Source: Auriscalpium vulgare (lineage: Eukaryota > Basidiomycota > Agaricomycetes > Russulales > Auriscalpiaceae). From it: a DNA stretch of 64,000 nt. The notes under the pieces are model-generated. The model had not been told where the DNA came from. It searched no databases and saw only the letters and a program-made list of their open reading frames with translations. The DNA lies in assembly GCA_019915015.1 (NCBI GenBank), contig JAHBBC010000012.1, positions 1,054,001-1,118,000 on the forward strand, given 5' to 3'. Shown in pieces: positions 10,286-22,322 of this stretch; within the stretch, counting starts at the first letter, position 1, and every line of letters starts with the position of its first letter. A program made the position numbers and the translations under genes.

Positions 10286-13152
10286 CTATAGCATCCCCAT
10301 GCCGTCCTCGTCGGCATCGCCCCACCCGCTCACAGCGTACTCGTCGTCGCCTCCGTGGCTCGGCGTCTCCACAGACGCCGTGTGACTAAAGTCATCTTCC
10401 ATGCGCACCTCCTCCTTGCCCACTACGCTGGTCTCGGCAGCCGCGACTTTCGGAGCGGGCTTGGGCGGCGGCGCCGACGAGGCGGTGAACCAGCTGATCT
10501 GCTTCTTCCCCGCCAACGGGATCTCGGTGCCCTTCGCCAGACCCTGTGAGAAAACCGAATGTCAGAACAGGATGTATGTGCGTGAACTGTGAGAGACCGA
10601 CCTGTTCTGCTGCACTGCGAGTCCGGAAGGATACGACGACATCGCCCGAGTCGAGCGTCTCCACCGACTCGACCTGCCCAGTGGTCTCATACCAGTCCCG
10701 CACCGCCTGCAGACTGCTGCTGGCCACGTCCTTCACGACAAGCTTCCGCGGCCGGTTGTCGAGCTTCATGCTCGCGCGCGGCGGACCGCCATGTCCGCCA
10801 CGCATTGCACCGCGGTTGTATCCCCGCGCGCGCCCCCGACCGCGACCGCGGAATGTCGGGTAGCCGTAAGGAGCGGGTGCTGTTGAAGGCAACGCCTCAT
10901 CGATGCCAAGACTCGCGGCCTAACACATCGAGAACAAAAGCGTTAGAGATAATGATAGCAATGATGAGATATGCGTACCTCGGCCTTGAGCTTGGCGAGT
11001 TTCGCCTTCAACGCTTCGGTGCTCTCGTCCTCGGTGTCCATGGTGTTCGCAACTGAATGTAGCTCGAGCTCCTTGTCCAGACGCTCCTTCTCCTTCTGCT
11101 CGGGGTCCTCGGGATGTGGGGTAGCGGACGCCCGCACTTTGACCACAACAGGCACAGCAGCCGTTGCGGACGGCGGGGTCGTCGACGCCTTCATTTCCTC
11201 GCCTAGTTTTCGCAGCCGCGCAAACAACTCCTTCTTCTCCTCAGGCGAGGCTGTCTTCAGCTTGTCCATGAGCGTCTTCTGCTCGGCAATCTGCTGTTCG
11301 AGCAGCTGCTGCTTGGCAGCGAGCGCGGAGATATCCGATTTCGATGTGGCAGACGGCTTCCGTGAGCGCGGGGTGGCGGGTGGTGGAGGTGATTGTTGCG
11401 AAGCGCCCTCGGGCACTGATGTTGACGCCGCAGGAGCATGCTCTCGTCCAGCTACGCTGGCGACTATATTCGCAGACGCGGCAAGCATCCGCTGCCCAAT
11501 CTGGCCCTGCCCGTCCATGGGCCGGTGCCAAAACAGCTTGACGAACCGATTGCCGAACACTGCATCCTCGGACTTCCACGCCGCGTGTGCCTCCTCGTGC
11601 GTCGAGAAGCTTACGAGCGCCTTCAGGGTCGGCGCGTCGATCGCGACATTCGTGACCGTGCCAAACTTCTTGAACCACCCGTTCACAGAGTCGAGCGACA
11701 ATTTGTCCCCAGGAATCTTCTCCACGACGAGGGTCTTGTCATCCCGTCGTTCGGGACGGAAACGCTGAACGTCGCCACCGAAGACGCCTGGTCGCCCAGC
11801 TCCCCGACCGCGAGGTGGGCGGAACCCTCGGCCTTGCTGTTGTGGAAAGTGACCATGCTGAGATGGGCCCTCCATGGGTGAGTCCATATCCATACTCGAA
11901 GGACCAGATGGCGGTGTGGGCATTGGACTGGGGCGACCTACGGCCGGCACGGCGATGGGTGGACCATTCGGCGGCGGGAGTGCGGCATCCTCTTTTGCTC
12001 CCTGAGGAGTCAAGTCTTGGATGACTGGCAGCTCCCCGGACGATGGGGGTGGCAGAACTCGGCCTTCGCCATTTTCAACGGGATTTCGAGGCATGGCCGG
12101 TTGTCGAGGCGGTCGTGGACCCATGGCAGGCCCAGCAGGGGGCGCCCGCATGTCCAGCCGTTCGTGGGGGTCGTATGCAGCTGGTGCGCCGCCGCCCATG
12201 CCAAACGGCATCGCACCGCCATTGGGGAACATGGGCATGAACATGTTGCCCTGCATCTGCGGGCCCAGCGGGAACATGCCGGGGATGACAGCGTCCTCGC
12301 CGTGGCTGTACTTGCAGTATGCGCCCCGAGCACAGTAGCCGTTATCTGAGGACAGTTAGCTCCCTTCTGATGCGCATATACGAGGGCACGCACTATGATA
12401 GTCGCGGCATATACCCCTCTTCGGGTCTGGCGGCCGGTACCCCATCCCATTCATCCCCGCCCCGCCGTTCATGTTCATACCGAGGTTTATGCCATTCCCT
12501 TCCGCGCTCATGCCGCCTCCGTATCCCCCGCGCCCTGGTCCGCCACCTCGCCAGTGCCCGTTACCCCGCCCGTCGTACCCTCCGCGCCCGTTCGACGGTC
12601 CTTGTCGTGAGAAATGGCTGTCTTGCTCTAGCCGAGGGCCCTTCGCCGGGCGCATATCCTCGTCATAGTCGGACCCGCGTTTTCGGGTACCCTGCGGTGA
12701 TGAGCTGGTCGCCATGAGGGCGTCAAGTGGTATTGGAATCCCAGTGTCCACGGACTGGGAAGTGGTCGGTGGTAGTGGTGACGCGGTATACGGAAGATAT
12801 GATTTTGTACGGAGGGCGGTGAAGAGTGTGTTGATGAAGCCGGGTCCCTCTGAGTAATATGACCGATATTAGTGAGCTGTGCGGGTAGATGTGTTCGCAT
12901 TTACGCACCTTTTTCGAGGAACTCGTCTAGTTGTGATGCTAGCTCCTTCCGTAGGTCATTCTCCGGTGCATTATGCTTAAGAAGGGCGAGGATATAGTCG
13001 GCTAGGGCGTCGGGGTCGGCATCACATCTACCGAAGGGGCAGTCAGACCGCCTGCGCACGACATAGCAGGTTGGGCAAGTGACGTACATTGGTTCTAATG
13101 TTTTCGTGAGCCATGGCTTGAGGTGGTCGGCTGTTGACGGGTCGAAAATCAT
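10286..13152 (-). CDS. RBM26/27-type PWI-like, CCCH and RRM protein
   Basis: Homologue of human RBM26/RBM27 and fission yeast Rmn1, nuclear proteins of the PAXT/MTREC RNA-surveillance machinery that feeds polyadenylated RNA to the exosome. Six exons. The start at 13152 (MIFDPSTADHLKPWL) leads through intron 13028-13087 to EPICDADPDALADYILALLK, the PWI-like N-terminal domain; intron 12850-12908; EGPGFINTLFTALRTKSY. After an RGG-like stretch, intron 12346-12393 joins a CCCH finger (C-x8-C-x5-C-x3-H: CRDYHNNGYCARGAYCKYSH). Then a Met/Pro/Gly-rich linker; an RRM (DDKTLVVEKIPGDKLSLDSV; KALVSFSTHEEAHAAWKS); a coiled coil (LAAKQQLLEQQIAEQK); intron 10921-10978; a second RRM-like unit (RKLVVKDVASSSLQAVRDWY); intron 10544-10601; acidic tail. 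Domain order matches the family well. Confidence 0.9.
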
Positions 13153-14520
13153 GGTAGAGGCCACGATGGCCTACGAGGATGTGAAGGACGGGGGTAAGTA
13201 AGGGAGTTGTGGTAGTCGTGCGCTGCGACTAAGAGTGAGAGGCTGCGAGTCTGACAGAAATGCCGCAAATACGTGGGTCACACCGTGACAGGGTGTCACA
13301 CCTCGAACAAGAAATTCTAACTCATGCGAATGACATGCATGGCGAAGTTGCAAAGCCCGTTCAATTTCATGCGTACAGATATTACATGCATAGCGCCCGC
13401 ACGAGCAACCAGTACAATGTATCGTATAATACTCGCGTTCAGAAGGCTCGTAATCCAATGTGTATCGATGCGCGTAGCACCTGGTTGGCCAGCTGGAGAA
13501 AAACCACGACGTCGTGAGTCCATGCGCAAGCTCAGATGGGAGACCACGGATATTGACGCCAGGCGTTGGCAACCGTCTTCAGGCGCATTCCGATGCACCT
13601 TCCGATGCACCAGCCCGTGACCGCGGGTCAAGGGCAAAAGAGCGCCTCCCTGAAGCCCATAGAACCCACCCAGCTGCCAACAGTCGCTCGCTCAAGAACA
13701 ACAGTCAGCCAAGCATCGCTACCATGAGCTCACCGATCAGGAAGCTCCTGCCAGTCGAGATTACGGCTGCCCGCGCTACCCGCCCACCACCGCCATCCTG
13801 ACTTCCGATCACGACAGCACGAGTGACGGGTCCCGAGCCATCAGCATTTCGAACACCGCGCCCCCGAGCCAGGGTGTTCCGGTCAGATCGAGCGAGGAGC
13901 GTGTTCACGCGACCATCATGCCGCTGGGGATGCCGTGTATCGCGCGGTCGTCGTGGGAACCCATGAGCTATGTGGGGATGATCGGAGATGGCGGGAGATG
14001 TCGGGCGGCGAGGGGGTGGGTGTTGGCGACGATGGCGAGGGGCAGGAGAGGGTAGGAGTCGGCGAGTTACGTTCGTGAGTGCCGACGGTGCACCGAGGAT
14101 GATCACGCCGGCGAGATGTATCCGACCGATGGAGGTGGAGTGGGGACGAGGCCAGAACGATGGGAGAGCACGCAAGCTCAGCCATGGTCAGTGATAGCAA
14201 GGCTCAAGACGTTGACGAGGGCAAATGGGACATAATATGTTCCATGGAGATTATTTCCTAACACAGGGCGGTTGCCAGAGAATACTGGAGAGTAGGTTGA
14301 AGGCGAGCCAGTAGGGATGGAACATGAGAAGGCGTGGGGGAAAGGAGGGAGGGAGGGAGGGGAGGAGGGGGAGCAGAAGGGTTGGTCGCGTAGAGATGAG
14401 GCTTTTATGGATGCGTTGTGTCAGCATTTGCCTGCGGCTTGAGCGATTTTAGCGGCCCGACAATTCGCCATTGGTCGATACTAATAGCGCAGACCCCAGA
14501 TACCCCGGCTACTTATTTAA
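13153..14520. other. Gene-poor region
   Basis: About 1.4 kb between the RBM26/27 promoter and the dehydrogenase 3' end. Open frames on the minus strand (about 13705-14200) are rich in Arg/Pro/His, show no family motif and no convincing splicing, and look like GC-bias artefacts. It contains the G-run described separately. Confidence 0.4.
14344..14371 (+). other. G-run, possible G-quadruplex
   Basis: Repeated GGGA units (ggagggagggaggga, then ggggaggaggggg) give at least four runs of three or more G on the plus strand with one- or two-base loops, which fits the G-quadruplex rule. It lies in the gene-poor region, about 150 bases past the dehydrogenase stop codon. Confidence 0.55.
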
Positions 14521-15753
14521 TCACAGCGGTCCCAGCCCAAAACCGATGTCGCCCCACGGGCCATCCACCAACTCCCGCACCTTGTCCATCTTGATCCTCA
14601 CATCCCGCACCGCGTCCTCGCCCAAGAACACCATCACCGGCGGCTCGCCCGCCCGCCCCGCCGCGCGGCCCTCGCGGCGCACGAGGTCCACCAGCACGTC
14701 CATGCCGCGCGCGGGGTCGCCCTTGACCGGCATCGCGCGTACCGCGGCCACGAGGGCAGCCATCCCCGCGCGCGCGGCGTCGTAGTCCGCGATTGGGTTC
14801 GTGCACTCCAGGGGCACGTTGAGGATGGCTGTGTCGAAGGTGCCGGGAATGACGAGGTGCACGCGGATCGCGAACGGGCGCAGCTCGGCGGCGAGCGTCT
14901 CGGCGTATGCTGCGGGAGGATGCGGGCTTCAGCGAGGGCGCAGGTGCCGCGAGGCCGATGGACGCACCGTGCACAGCGGCTTTGGACGCGGCGTATGCGG
15001 CTGCCGCATTTCACCATTTCCGTCAACATCCGAATTTATGCTGAGCGCAGACATCACCTACCGACTCCCTGCATTGACACGCACGTGTGAGATTTAGCGA
15101 GCACATGAAGCGACAGGACGCACCGCAATCTCGTTTCGATACGCGGTGCGGCTCCCCACAATGAGGACCGCGCCGTCGCGGCGCGCGCGCATCTGCGGCA
15201 GCAGCGCGTTTATCACATTTACCGCCCCGAGGAAGTTCACGCGCATGTGGTCCAGGAATACGTCGCGCCTGTTTTGTTGTTTTGCCCCGCCCGATGAGAT
15301 GAGGCTTTAGCAAAGGACTGGCACGCACCCGAACTCTTCAGAGACCCCCCGGAACCCGCCGACGCCCGCATTGCACACCACGACGTCCACGCGCCCCCAC
15401 ACCGCGACCGCCTCCTGTGCGACGTGCGCAATTTCCGAATAAGGCGCGGCGACGTCCAGCTGCATGACGCGCAGCCGCGCGCGCTCGCCGTCGCTCGCAG
15501 ATGCGAGGAGCTCTGCGAAGCGTGCCGGCGCGTCACCGCGCGCGGTAGCAATGACGTGCTCGCCGCGCGTGAGGGCGCGCTGTGCGAGCGCGAGGCCGAG
15601 CCCTGAGGAGGCGCCTGGATGGATTGTACTTATTATCGACGTCGAGCGTGGTCCTCCGAATCGGAGCTAATGCCCACCTGTGATGAGCCAGACTTTCGAG
15701 GGTGTCGGGCTAGGGCCAGAGCCGCTGGTTTGTATGGAGGTGACGTCTGCCAT
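14521..15753 (-). CDS. Short-chain dehydrogenase/reductase
   Basis: A classical SDR: NAD(P)-dependent oxidoreductase with a Rossmann fold; the substrate is unknown. Six exons: 15678-15753, 15329-15614, 15124-15268, 15062-15068, 14968-15000, 14521-14909. Joined, they give the cofactor motif TGASSGLGLALAQRAL, LDVAAPY, VVCNAGVGGF (NNAG variant with Cys), VNFLGAVNVI, VGSRTAY with the catalytic Ser, the active site YAASK, then ELRPFAIRVHLVIPGTFDTA. The fourth exon is only 7 bases (ggagtcg) and is needed to keep the frame into AAYAASKAAVHA. A C-terminal extension (MPVKGDPARGMDVLVDLVRR) resembles the YusZ/retinol-dehydrogenase-like SDR group. All catalytic residues are present, so it is probably active. 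Confidence 0.87.
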
Positions 15754-16339
15754 TTGCCGTTTCTTGAAATCGAGGTAGGGGAGCGAGGCGTGCCAAGTGT
15801 CTCGATGTCGATATCGCTGCCAATCTTATATGGTGGAGAACCGTAAGCGACCTGCGGAGTCATTCGTCTCCTTTGCCGACCTTGCGGCCGATCCGCCACG
15901 GAGATGATTTGACAAATTGACAGAAGACGCCCTACTCGCGTGGGGCACGTTGCATTCGGACTCGTACTCGAAAAAGGCCTGGAGCTGACGCCATGCGATA
16001 GACGAATTTGCCCAACTCTGTCGTACTCACACATCCACCAACATACACGAGGATATAGCGGGGACGTTGATGAACTCGAAGCCTGCGAAATTTGGAATTG
16101 GCCCAGGGAGACTAGGTCAAAATTAGCAGGACAGACAGAACAGATGTGATTTGAGATCAGCACCCTGCCTGCAGTGATCATTACGTGGAGCGCTGCAGAT
16201 GAGAGGCATGCAGGGGGTCAGCACCAGAATCAGAGACGACTCTATAAGCTTTATCGTCAGCCGGGCGCTGATACCAGGCCTCGAGGCGAAAGGGGCTCCT
16301 GAACTGTAGAATAAGCGTGACGACATATATGCGCCACTC
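15754..16339. other. Intergenic, nothing recognised
   Basis: This is the promoter side of the dehydrogenase. Short ORFs on both strands show no family motif or splicing pattern. Confidence 0.4.
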
Positions 16340-16480
16340 CCTGGTTTTTACTATTGAAACCCGAACATCTGCAAGTATGCAGTGAATCAAAATAGGAGAA
16401 GCAAGTCGCATCGGTGGAGCGATGAGAGGATGGATGGTACGGCAATGGAAGGCAAGGCGACGCAAGAGATGAAGCAATTA
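16340..16480 (+). pseudogene. Relic of the neighbouring trypsin-like gene
   Basis: Two stretches here match the protease locus at 18.6-19.3 kb in the same orientation. 16340-16390 (gaacatctgcaagtatgcag) matches its 3' flank at about 18648-18705 (gaacatctgcaagtaag). 16399-16476 (gcatcggtggagcgatgaga; gacgcaagagatgaag) matches coding bases at about 19200-19275. In the relic the two are adjacent, so roughly 490 bases of coding sequence have been lost. The fragment cannot code for a peptidase. Together with the intact gene it flanks the F-box gene as direct repeats. Confidence 0.7.
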
Positions 16481-16762
16481 GTAAGTCTCTGAGAGACATG
16501 GCAAGCTTACGCAGAGACAACAGCGGCGAGCGCTTATGTTCACGCGGACTCTTCCGGTGCCAGCTCAGCGTCAGCCTCTGACCACGACACGCATACAACC
16601 ACCAAAACCTGTTTTGACGCTGGACTCGCTGGGCTAGGGGACGCGTTGTGACTTCTACCCCGCGATTTGAAAACAGCCCTCCAGCGCCAGACGACTCGCG
16701 ATCCTCACCTCACGCACGACTCAGAATTGAACTCGAGACGACTAGTCATAGAAGAAAGGAGC

Positions 16763-18540
16763 ATGGACCGTCAGGAAGTGCCACACAGTCTGGCCAACAT
16801 GTACGCGACGACGTCTCGTTCCCCACATTCTGACTCACCATCTCCCGCAGCGGTCCTACTAGCACGACAGAAGCCTGGTTGTCAACCCTTCGTTCGCAAT
16901 TCTCTCGCATCGAGAGCAGCTCCGCGGACAGTCTCGCCGCGCTGCGCAATGAAAGGGCTGCGATCGCATCCGTGCTTTCCATCGTGGATTCCCGTATCAA
17001 CGGGTCCGCCGCGCCAATTTTTTGCCTTCCACCGGAACTCCTTGTGCGCATATTCTCGTATTTCGCGAACCGAGTCTTGTCCGAGGGTGTTCAATCGATG
17101 GAACACGTCCCACCGGCTGTGCCGTGGGTGCGGTTGACCTGGGTCTGCCGACGCTGGAGACAAGTTATGCTCACCAATCCTACGCTTTGGCGCGACTTCG
17201 TCTTGCCGCTGCCCCCGCAGTGGGCCCGCGCGATGTTCGCGCGGTCTCAAAATCAACCCCTCTCCGTCTTCTACTCCGATGAACTCAAAGCACACGCACG
17301 CTCGCCGGCGTGGGTACTGCCATTCCACACCCTCGAGCAAGTCCGATCCATTCACATACACAGCGTCAACAGTGATATTCCTGACAAGGCTCTTTCCCAA
17401 CTGCTTTCCACACCGGCCCCGATCCTCGAGGATGCCAGCTTCAGCTACATGTCGTCACACCTGCCTCGAGCGGCCCTCTTTGCAAACAGTGCACCTCGCC
17501 TGCGCAACCTGCTCATTCACGATACCCTGCTCACTCGCGATAGCCAAGTATTCCCGCTGTCCTGCTTTCTCCCCCACATCGTGTCTTTGAACATACACGG
17601 CCGCGTTAAAGCATCTCTACCGGAGTTCATCGCTGCACTGCAACGGCTCAAGCAGATCGAGACGCTCGTATTGGTGGGCTGTCTACGTCGGTTCTCCTCC
17701 GCGCCGCACTCCCCAGCCGCATCACAGATTGCCCGGCTGACCTCACTGAAGTCGTTGGACATTGGCAGCCTGGTGACGGACTGCGTAGGCTTCCTCCGTT
17801 ACGTGCAGACACCCGACACCGCACGTCTGCGCATCGAGGCATACACAAGTGGGGGAGTGGATGCCTTCGCCGCGCTGTACCCGTTCCTCGCACCCGCAGG
17901 TGGATACAGATCGAACCCATTCCGCGACATGGGTTTCCTCTCATACGATCTGGGCCACCTTACGTTCTCTGCATGCCATAACTTGGCTGCCGACCATGCG
18001 CCGTGCGACCGGGAAGTCACTTTTTATTGGGACAGTCTCGGAGACACGGTTTTTAGCCTTATGTCCACACTGTGCGCGGAAGTGACGGTGCACCACTTGC
18101 TCCGGCTCATGCTCAATTTCAAGCATCGCCGCGGCCTCAAGTCGCCAGAGGAATGGCTGGAGGTGCTCGGAGCGGCCACGGAGCTGCAGACGCTGCATGT
18201 GGCCAGCGAGGGGACTACGCTGTGCCAGACCTTGTCTGCCAGCATCCTGGAAGACGGGACATACAGCCGTGAGGTAGAAGGCATTCCGGTGTGGCCCAAG
18301 CTGCAAGTCCTAAAGCTGGACAATCAGGACCTAACGTTTTGCTACAAAGACGCCGAAGAGAACTGGTGGGCCGATTGTATCGGAATGCGCGTCGACGAGG
18401 TGCTCCTGCGTGAGCTCGAGCACCGACATCAGCGTGGTGCCGCGCTCAACACACTCCAGCTCCCGATCACGAGCTGTGACGTCGACCCTGAGTGGCTGCA
18501 GGATGTGGAAAGAGTGGTGGACCGTGTGCTGGTTCAGTAA
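16763..18540 (+). CDS. F-box protein (Agaricomycete type)
   Basis: Probable substrate adaptor of an SCF ubiquitin ligase. Start MDRQEVPHSLANI at 16763, intron 16801-16850 (gtacgc to cgcag), then one long exon. A coiled segment (RNERAAIASVLSIVDSRING) precedes the F-box: IFCLPPELLVRIFSYFA, then PWVRLTWVCRRWRQVMLTNP and TLWRDFVLPLP. This N-terminal helix plus F-box with a WxxVCRxWR core is the form widely expanded in mushrooms. The remaining 450 residues contain loosely spaced LRR-like strands (LKQIETLVLVGCLRRF; LTSLKSLDIGS; ELQTLHVAS; PKLQVLKLDN). The target is unknown. An in-frame ATG is absent in the main exon upstream of the F-box, which supports the spliced start. Confidence 0.88.
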
Positions 18541-18708
18541 GAACGCGGCGACTTGGAGTATAGTCCGCCGGCTGTCGCTTTGTCGGCAGTTTAGCCTTTC
18601 ACGTGTCTATAGAATAACTGAGCATGGTGTATGAACGATAGTAGTCACTTCCTGGTCTTTAAGCCCGGTAAGCTGAACATCTGCAAGTAAGTATACAGTA
18701 AATCAGCA

Positions 18709-19913
18709 TCATCGCTGGCAAAGTTGAGGAAGATGGTGCACCTCAAAGATAGCCTCGGCCGGGACGCCCCAGCCTCGCAAACCCTCAACGCGGTTGTCCA
18801 TGCGTGTGCCGAGCATCACGCCGACGACCGCACCGCTCTCTTCGTCGACAATCGGGCCACCGCTAGACCCTGCTAGCGGCGGAGGACGAAAGAGCATGTG
18901 CGAGAGCGCATCGTACGTCCCCGGCTGAGCCGCAGAGGGGTCGTCAGCTAGAGCACGAGGTCCAGCCCGGTATCGTATGCGCACCTGGGCTTCGCGCCCC
19001 GCCATGTCACGATACCCAAGGACTTGTCCGGGCACCCATTTAGCATACAGCCCGCCGAGCCACGGCGCCCAGCCCTCGTCGTCTTTGGGAGGCGCGTCCG
19101 TGACGAAGTGCGCACGTATGCGCGTGCCGGGGTGTGCTGGGTACGGTGAGACGGGCAGCGTGCGGAGGGAGTTTGGAGCGCTCGGCTCGAGGAGAAGCAA
19201 GTCGGATCGGTGGAGCGATGAGAGTACGGATGATACGGGCAACGTTCCCGGCGCAGATGACGCAAGAGATGAAGGTGTGAGGAGCAAGGTCGCTGAGGAG
19301 CGGGCTCGCGGGAGATCTGGTGGGGAGAGTGGGGAGTTCGCCGAAGGCAAGACGAGGAGCGGTGACCAGCGGATCTGCAGCGAGGCGGTCGGCGATTGGA
19401 CAGAGGACAGCGCGGGGGATCTGCACCTACCTCTTCGAGGGTGTGAGCGCACGAGACTACTACAGGCTGCCCAGCATCGATAGCAAAGCCCGACGCCAGC
19501 GTGATTTTGCTGCGATCGCCCTCCCTCGCGACGTGGGCGACCGCGTAGATTCCGCTGTCCGTGCGGCCGTCGATGTGAAATGACACTCGGCGGGCAGAAG
19601 ATGGGGTGGGCTCGTATGGCAGGTGCGCGTCTAGGACATGGGCAGCGCGGTCTAGGTACTGCTGTATCAGGATGGAGAGGGCGGTTGTCGACGAGGACGG
19701 GGTGCGAGCGAGCGCGTCGAGGATGGCGCGGTCGATGGCGGGTTGAACTTGGGCGGCGGGAGTGGCGGCGGGCGGGGCCGGGGGTGGTGGCGGGGCTCTG
19801 GCGACGAGGACGGGGCCGTTGGCTGTTGCGTAGGGCCGCCGGTGCCGTGCAGGGTGTGGACGGAGGCGTGGACGGGGCAGTCGGAGGGAAAGCATCGCTG
19901 GGCCTGACGTCAT
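18709..19913 (-). CDS. Trypsin-like serine protease, possibly mitochondrial
   Basis: Two exons: 19431-19913 and 18709-19374 (intron gtaggtgc to ctgcag). The start is MTSGPAMLSLRLPRPRLRP; the Arg-rich, acid-free N-terminus ending RHRRPYATANG looks like a mitochondrial presequence, especially from the second Met at 19895. The peptidase domain carries the S1-type triad: His in VVVSCAHTLEE, Asp in SSLHRSDLLLLE, Ser in AGSSGGPIVDEESGAVVGV. The splice falls just after the His motif. Proteins of this shape occur widely in Agaricomycetes; the closest known group is the HtrA-like/trypsin-like family without a PDZ domain. Substrate unknown. It is divergently arranged with the next gene, 132 bases between start codons. 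Confidence 0.8.
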
Positions 19914-20045
19914 GGCCGTCCGGCGTGTTGTTGTGGCCGGAGCCGCCGGCCGGCCACCGTTCTGCCACCCACTTGATCCCGCTCTTAAACTCTCCGTCCA
20001 ACCATCCGTCCTTTCCTCAACTCGTCCAACCATCCCGCGTTCCAA

Positions 20046-21498
20046 ATGGCGTCTCCCACACATCGTGAGTGTTTCTCTGCGTCGTCGCGTTGCCAGCCCA
20101 TCTCACTGCCGCCCCAGTGTCGCCGTCCGCCGTCCCCTCGTCGCCAACAGAGCTCAGACACATCGTCTCCAATGGCGCCCTCACTCCTCCCAGAGACACA
20201 GTCCGCGAGCACAAGCTCTCCGGTCGCTCGTCACAGCATCTCCAGTACAGACTGGGCTCACGCTCGCCTTCCTCCATACCCTCATCGCCCACCTCCATGT
20301 AAGTCTCCAACTCCGCACTCCCCACTCTATCTCCTTTCCGCCCTCCTCGGACAAATACACGCGTCCTGTCGGATGCTCGCGCCTACCCGCACGGATCGTT
20401 CCCGTTTCGATCAAGGGTGTCGAGGAATGTATCCGGGGGGAACAACAACCCTGAAGCCGTTCTTCGTATATTTCCTCTTTCGTCTGATGTCACCATTTCA
20501 TCCGACACATCTAACGTGATCGTTTCACCAGCCATTCGTCCTCGTCTGCCATCTTTGAGCGCGACATCGAGCCCTTGTCCTCCCCGACCGCTCAGCCTTC
20601 CCATCCAACCAACCCGCACCGCATCCCGCGCGGCAAGGCGACGGAGCAGCTCGACAATGCTGTTCCCTCCGTGTTGGACAGCGCAGCCGCAGTTCTCGCA
20701 TCCCCGACCGAAGAGCAATCGATTTCCGTTACCGCCCCTGCCACCGCAGAGCACTCGTCTTCGATCAGTGGTTTCGCCAGCCCCATTTCCAGGCTGAGCA
20801 GCCGCAGCCCCAGTCCGGTCGCCGGCCGCAGCCCTGCTGCGGTAATGAATCTACCCAGTCCGTCTCCGAGCCTCTCGCTGCCACTGCCCGCAGCCTCGAG
20901 CGTGCCGGCGTCACCACCGCTGCGCCCAACGCTGCAAACCATTCCAACTTCGAGCACGGGACCCCAGCCGCCGGGCGCTTTCACGTCGACTTCGCCCACG
21001 CCCACAACCACATTCTTCTCTTCCTCTCGTGCCTCGCCGACAACAACCGCCGCTGCAGACACGCCTTTCCCTTCCCAAAACGACCCCTCCCCTCATTCAT
21101 CGCCGTCTGCGCGGCAGCTGTCGCCGACCGCACTTTCGCACCCACCGTCCCCGCGCGTCCCCACCAAGCGTTTGTCATTCATGTCGTATACGGATCTTCT
21201 GTCATCGACGCCATCTTCGACACTCCCGCTATCGATGCTCACGACCTCGGCGACTACCGCGGATCCCCCGCCGCATATACCATCCGTGCTGGGCCTGCCG
21301 CAGGGCTCCGGTGGTGCGAGCGCCGGGGCGAGCCCTCGCAACAGCTTCTATGGCGAGCGCGATGTCCGCGAGGGTCGGGAAGGTCTCCTTGTCGACGATG
21401 TTGGCGGAGAATGGGAGCGCGAGGGGCTCGGCCAGGGTCTCGAGGAGCGCCTAGAGTCGCTCATGGGCGTAACTGCCGTGGGGATCGGCAAAGCATAG
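20046..21498 (+). CDS. Unknown Ser/Pro-rich protein
   Basis: Three exons: 20046-20064 (MASPTH), 20118-20298, 20532-21498, with introns 20065-20117 and a long 20299-20531. Joined: MASPTHLSPSAVPSSPTELR, HIVSNGALTPPRDTVREHKL, then IHSSSSAIFERDIEPLSSP. Almost the whole protein is Ser/Pro/Thr-rich, with many SP and TP sites that could be proline-directed kinase targets. Two ordered-looking pieces stand out: TKRLSFMSYTDLLSSTP and, at the end, a charged helix (EWEREGLGQGLEERLESLMG). No family recognised; a signalling scaffold or nuclear regulator is only a guess. The long second intron might hide another small exon. Confidence 0.6.
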
Positions 21499-22322
21499 AA
21501 GCTGTCCAGGCTTTTCAAATACAAGCATTGTGTAAGATCATAATCATGGTGTGTTTTCTAATCCCTTCCATATGTCTTTTCTACTGTATTTTGCCGTTAA
21601 TTCCGGATACTTACCTCCATGTCTCACCTCTCACTATGTTCTGTATCCTCACGACCCTCACGACGCGTTTTCTTCTATCCTCTGAATGTAGTGCAAACCC
21701 GGCGTGTTCCTGCCCTATCTATTTTGGTCTGACTCCCGCATAGTCTAATTCGTTCTGCTATGAATCAGCAAACATTGGTCCTTTACGCGTAGCGGTGTGT
21801 TGTGATACTTTTATAATCGGTCAATTGAAGGCCCCATGCGCGCACTTGGTGCGTGTAGTGCGGGATGTGGATTGAAAACTGGCATCGATGTGTTGGACCA
21901 GCGAAGAACTCACGACGCCGGAGGCGACGCGGAACACGCGCCGCAATCACCGCCCGCACTCTGCCTCTACCACAATGATCCCTTCTTCACCAAATCCCGC
22001 CATGTCGAACAATTCGCAGAGAACCAACAGAGAACCGATATCGTTCACACAGCTTTGCTCGCTGACGTTGCTTTTTGTTCGGTGGCGACCGTACCTGGTG
22101 CATTGACCACCCAGCTTTGTTCAACACGAGGCGCACTGGGTGGCCGATGCGCTCGCTCTGGTGGGTCAAAGCGGGACGAGAAACAACTTAAAGCTCTGGC
22201 ACCTTAGCTTGTCGCCCTTGTCTCTCTGACACTTTGCGAAGCCCACCTTTCGCCCGAGTACACACATCTACCTCTTACTCCACATCTCTGCCGGTGTCGA
22301 CTTGCATTGCCTGGGCCTGGAC
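21499..22322. other. Spacer between two co-oriented genes
   Basis: 3' UTR of the Ser/Pro-rich gene (T-rich to about 21800) and promoter of the next gene. The ORF at 21836-22207 has no motif and is probably accidental. Confidence 0.4.

Noticed and set aside
13705..14200. Minus-strand ORFs in the gene-poor region
   Set aside because: Composition is Arg/Pro/His from GC bias; no domain, no convincing splice sites, no conserved-looking segment.
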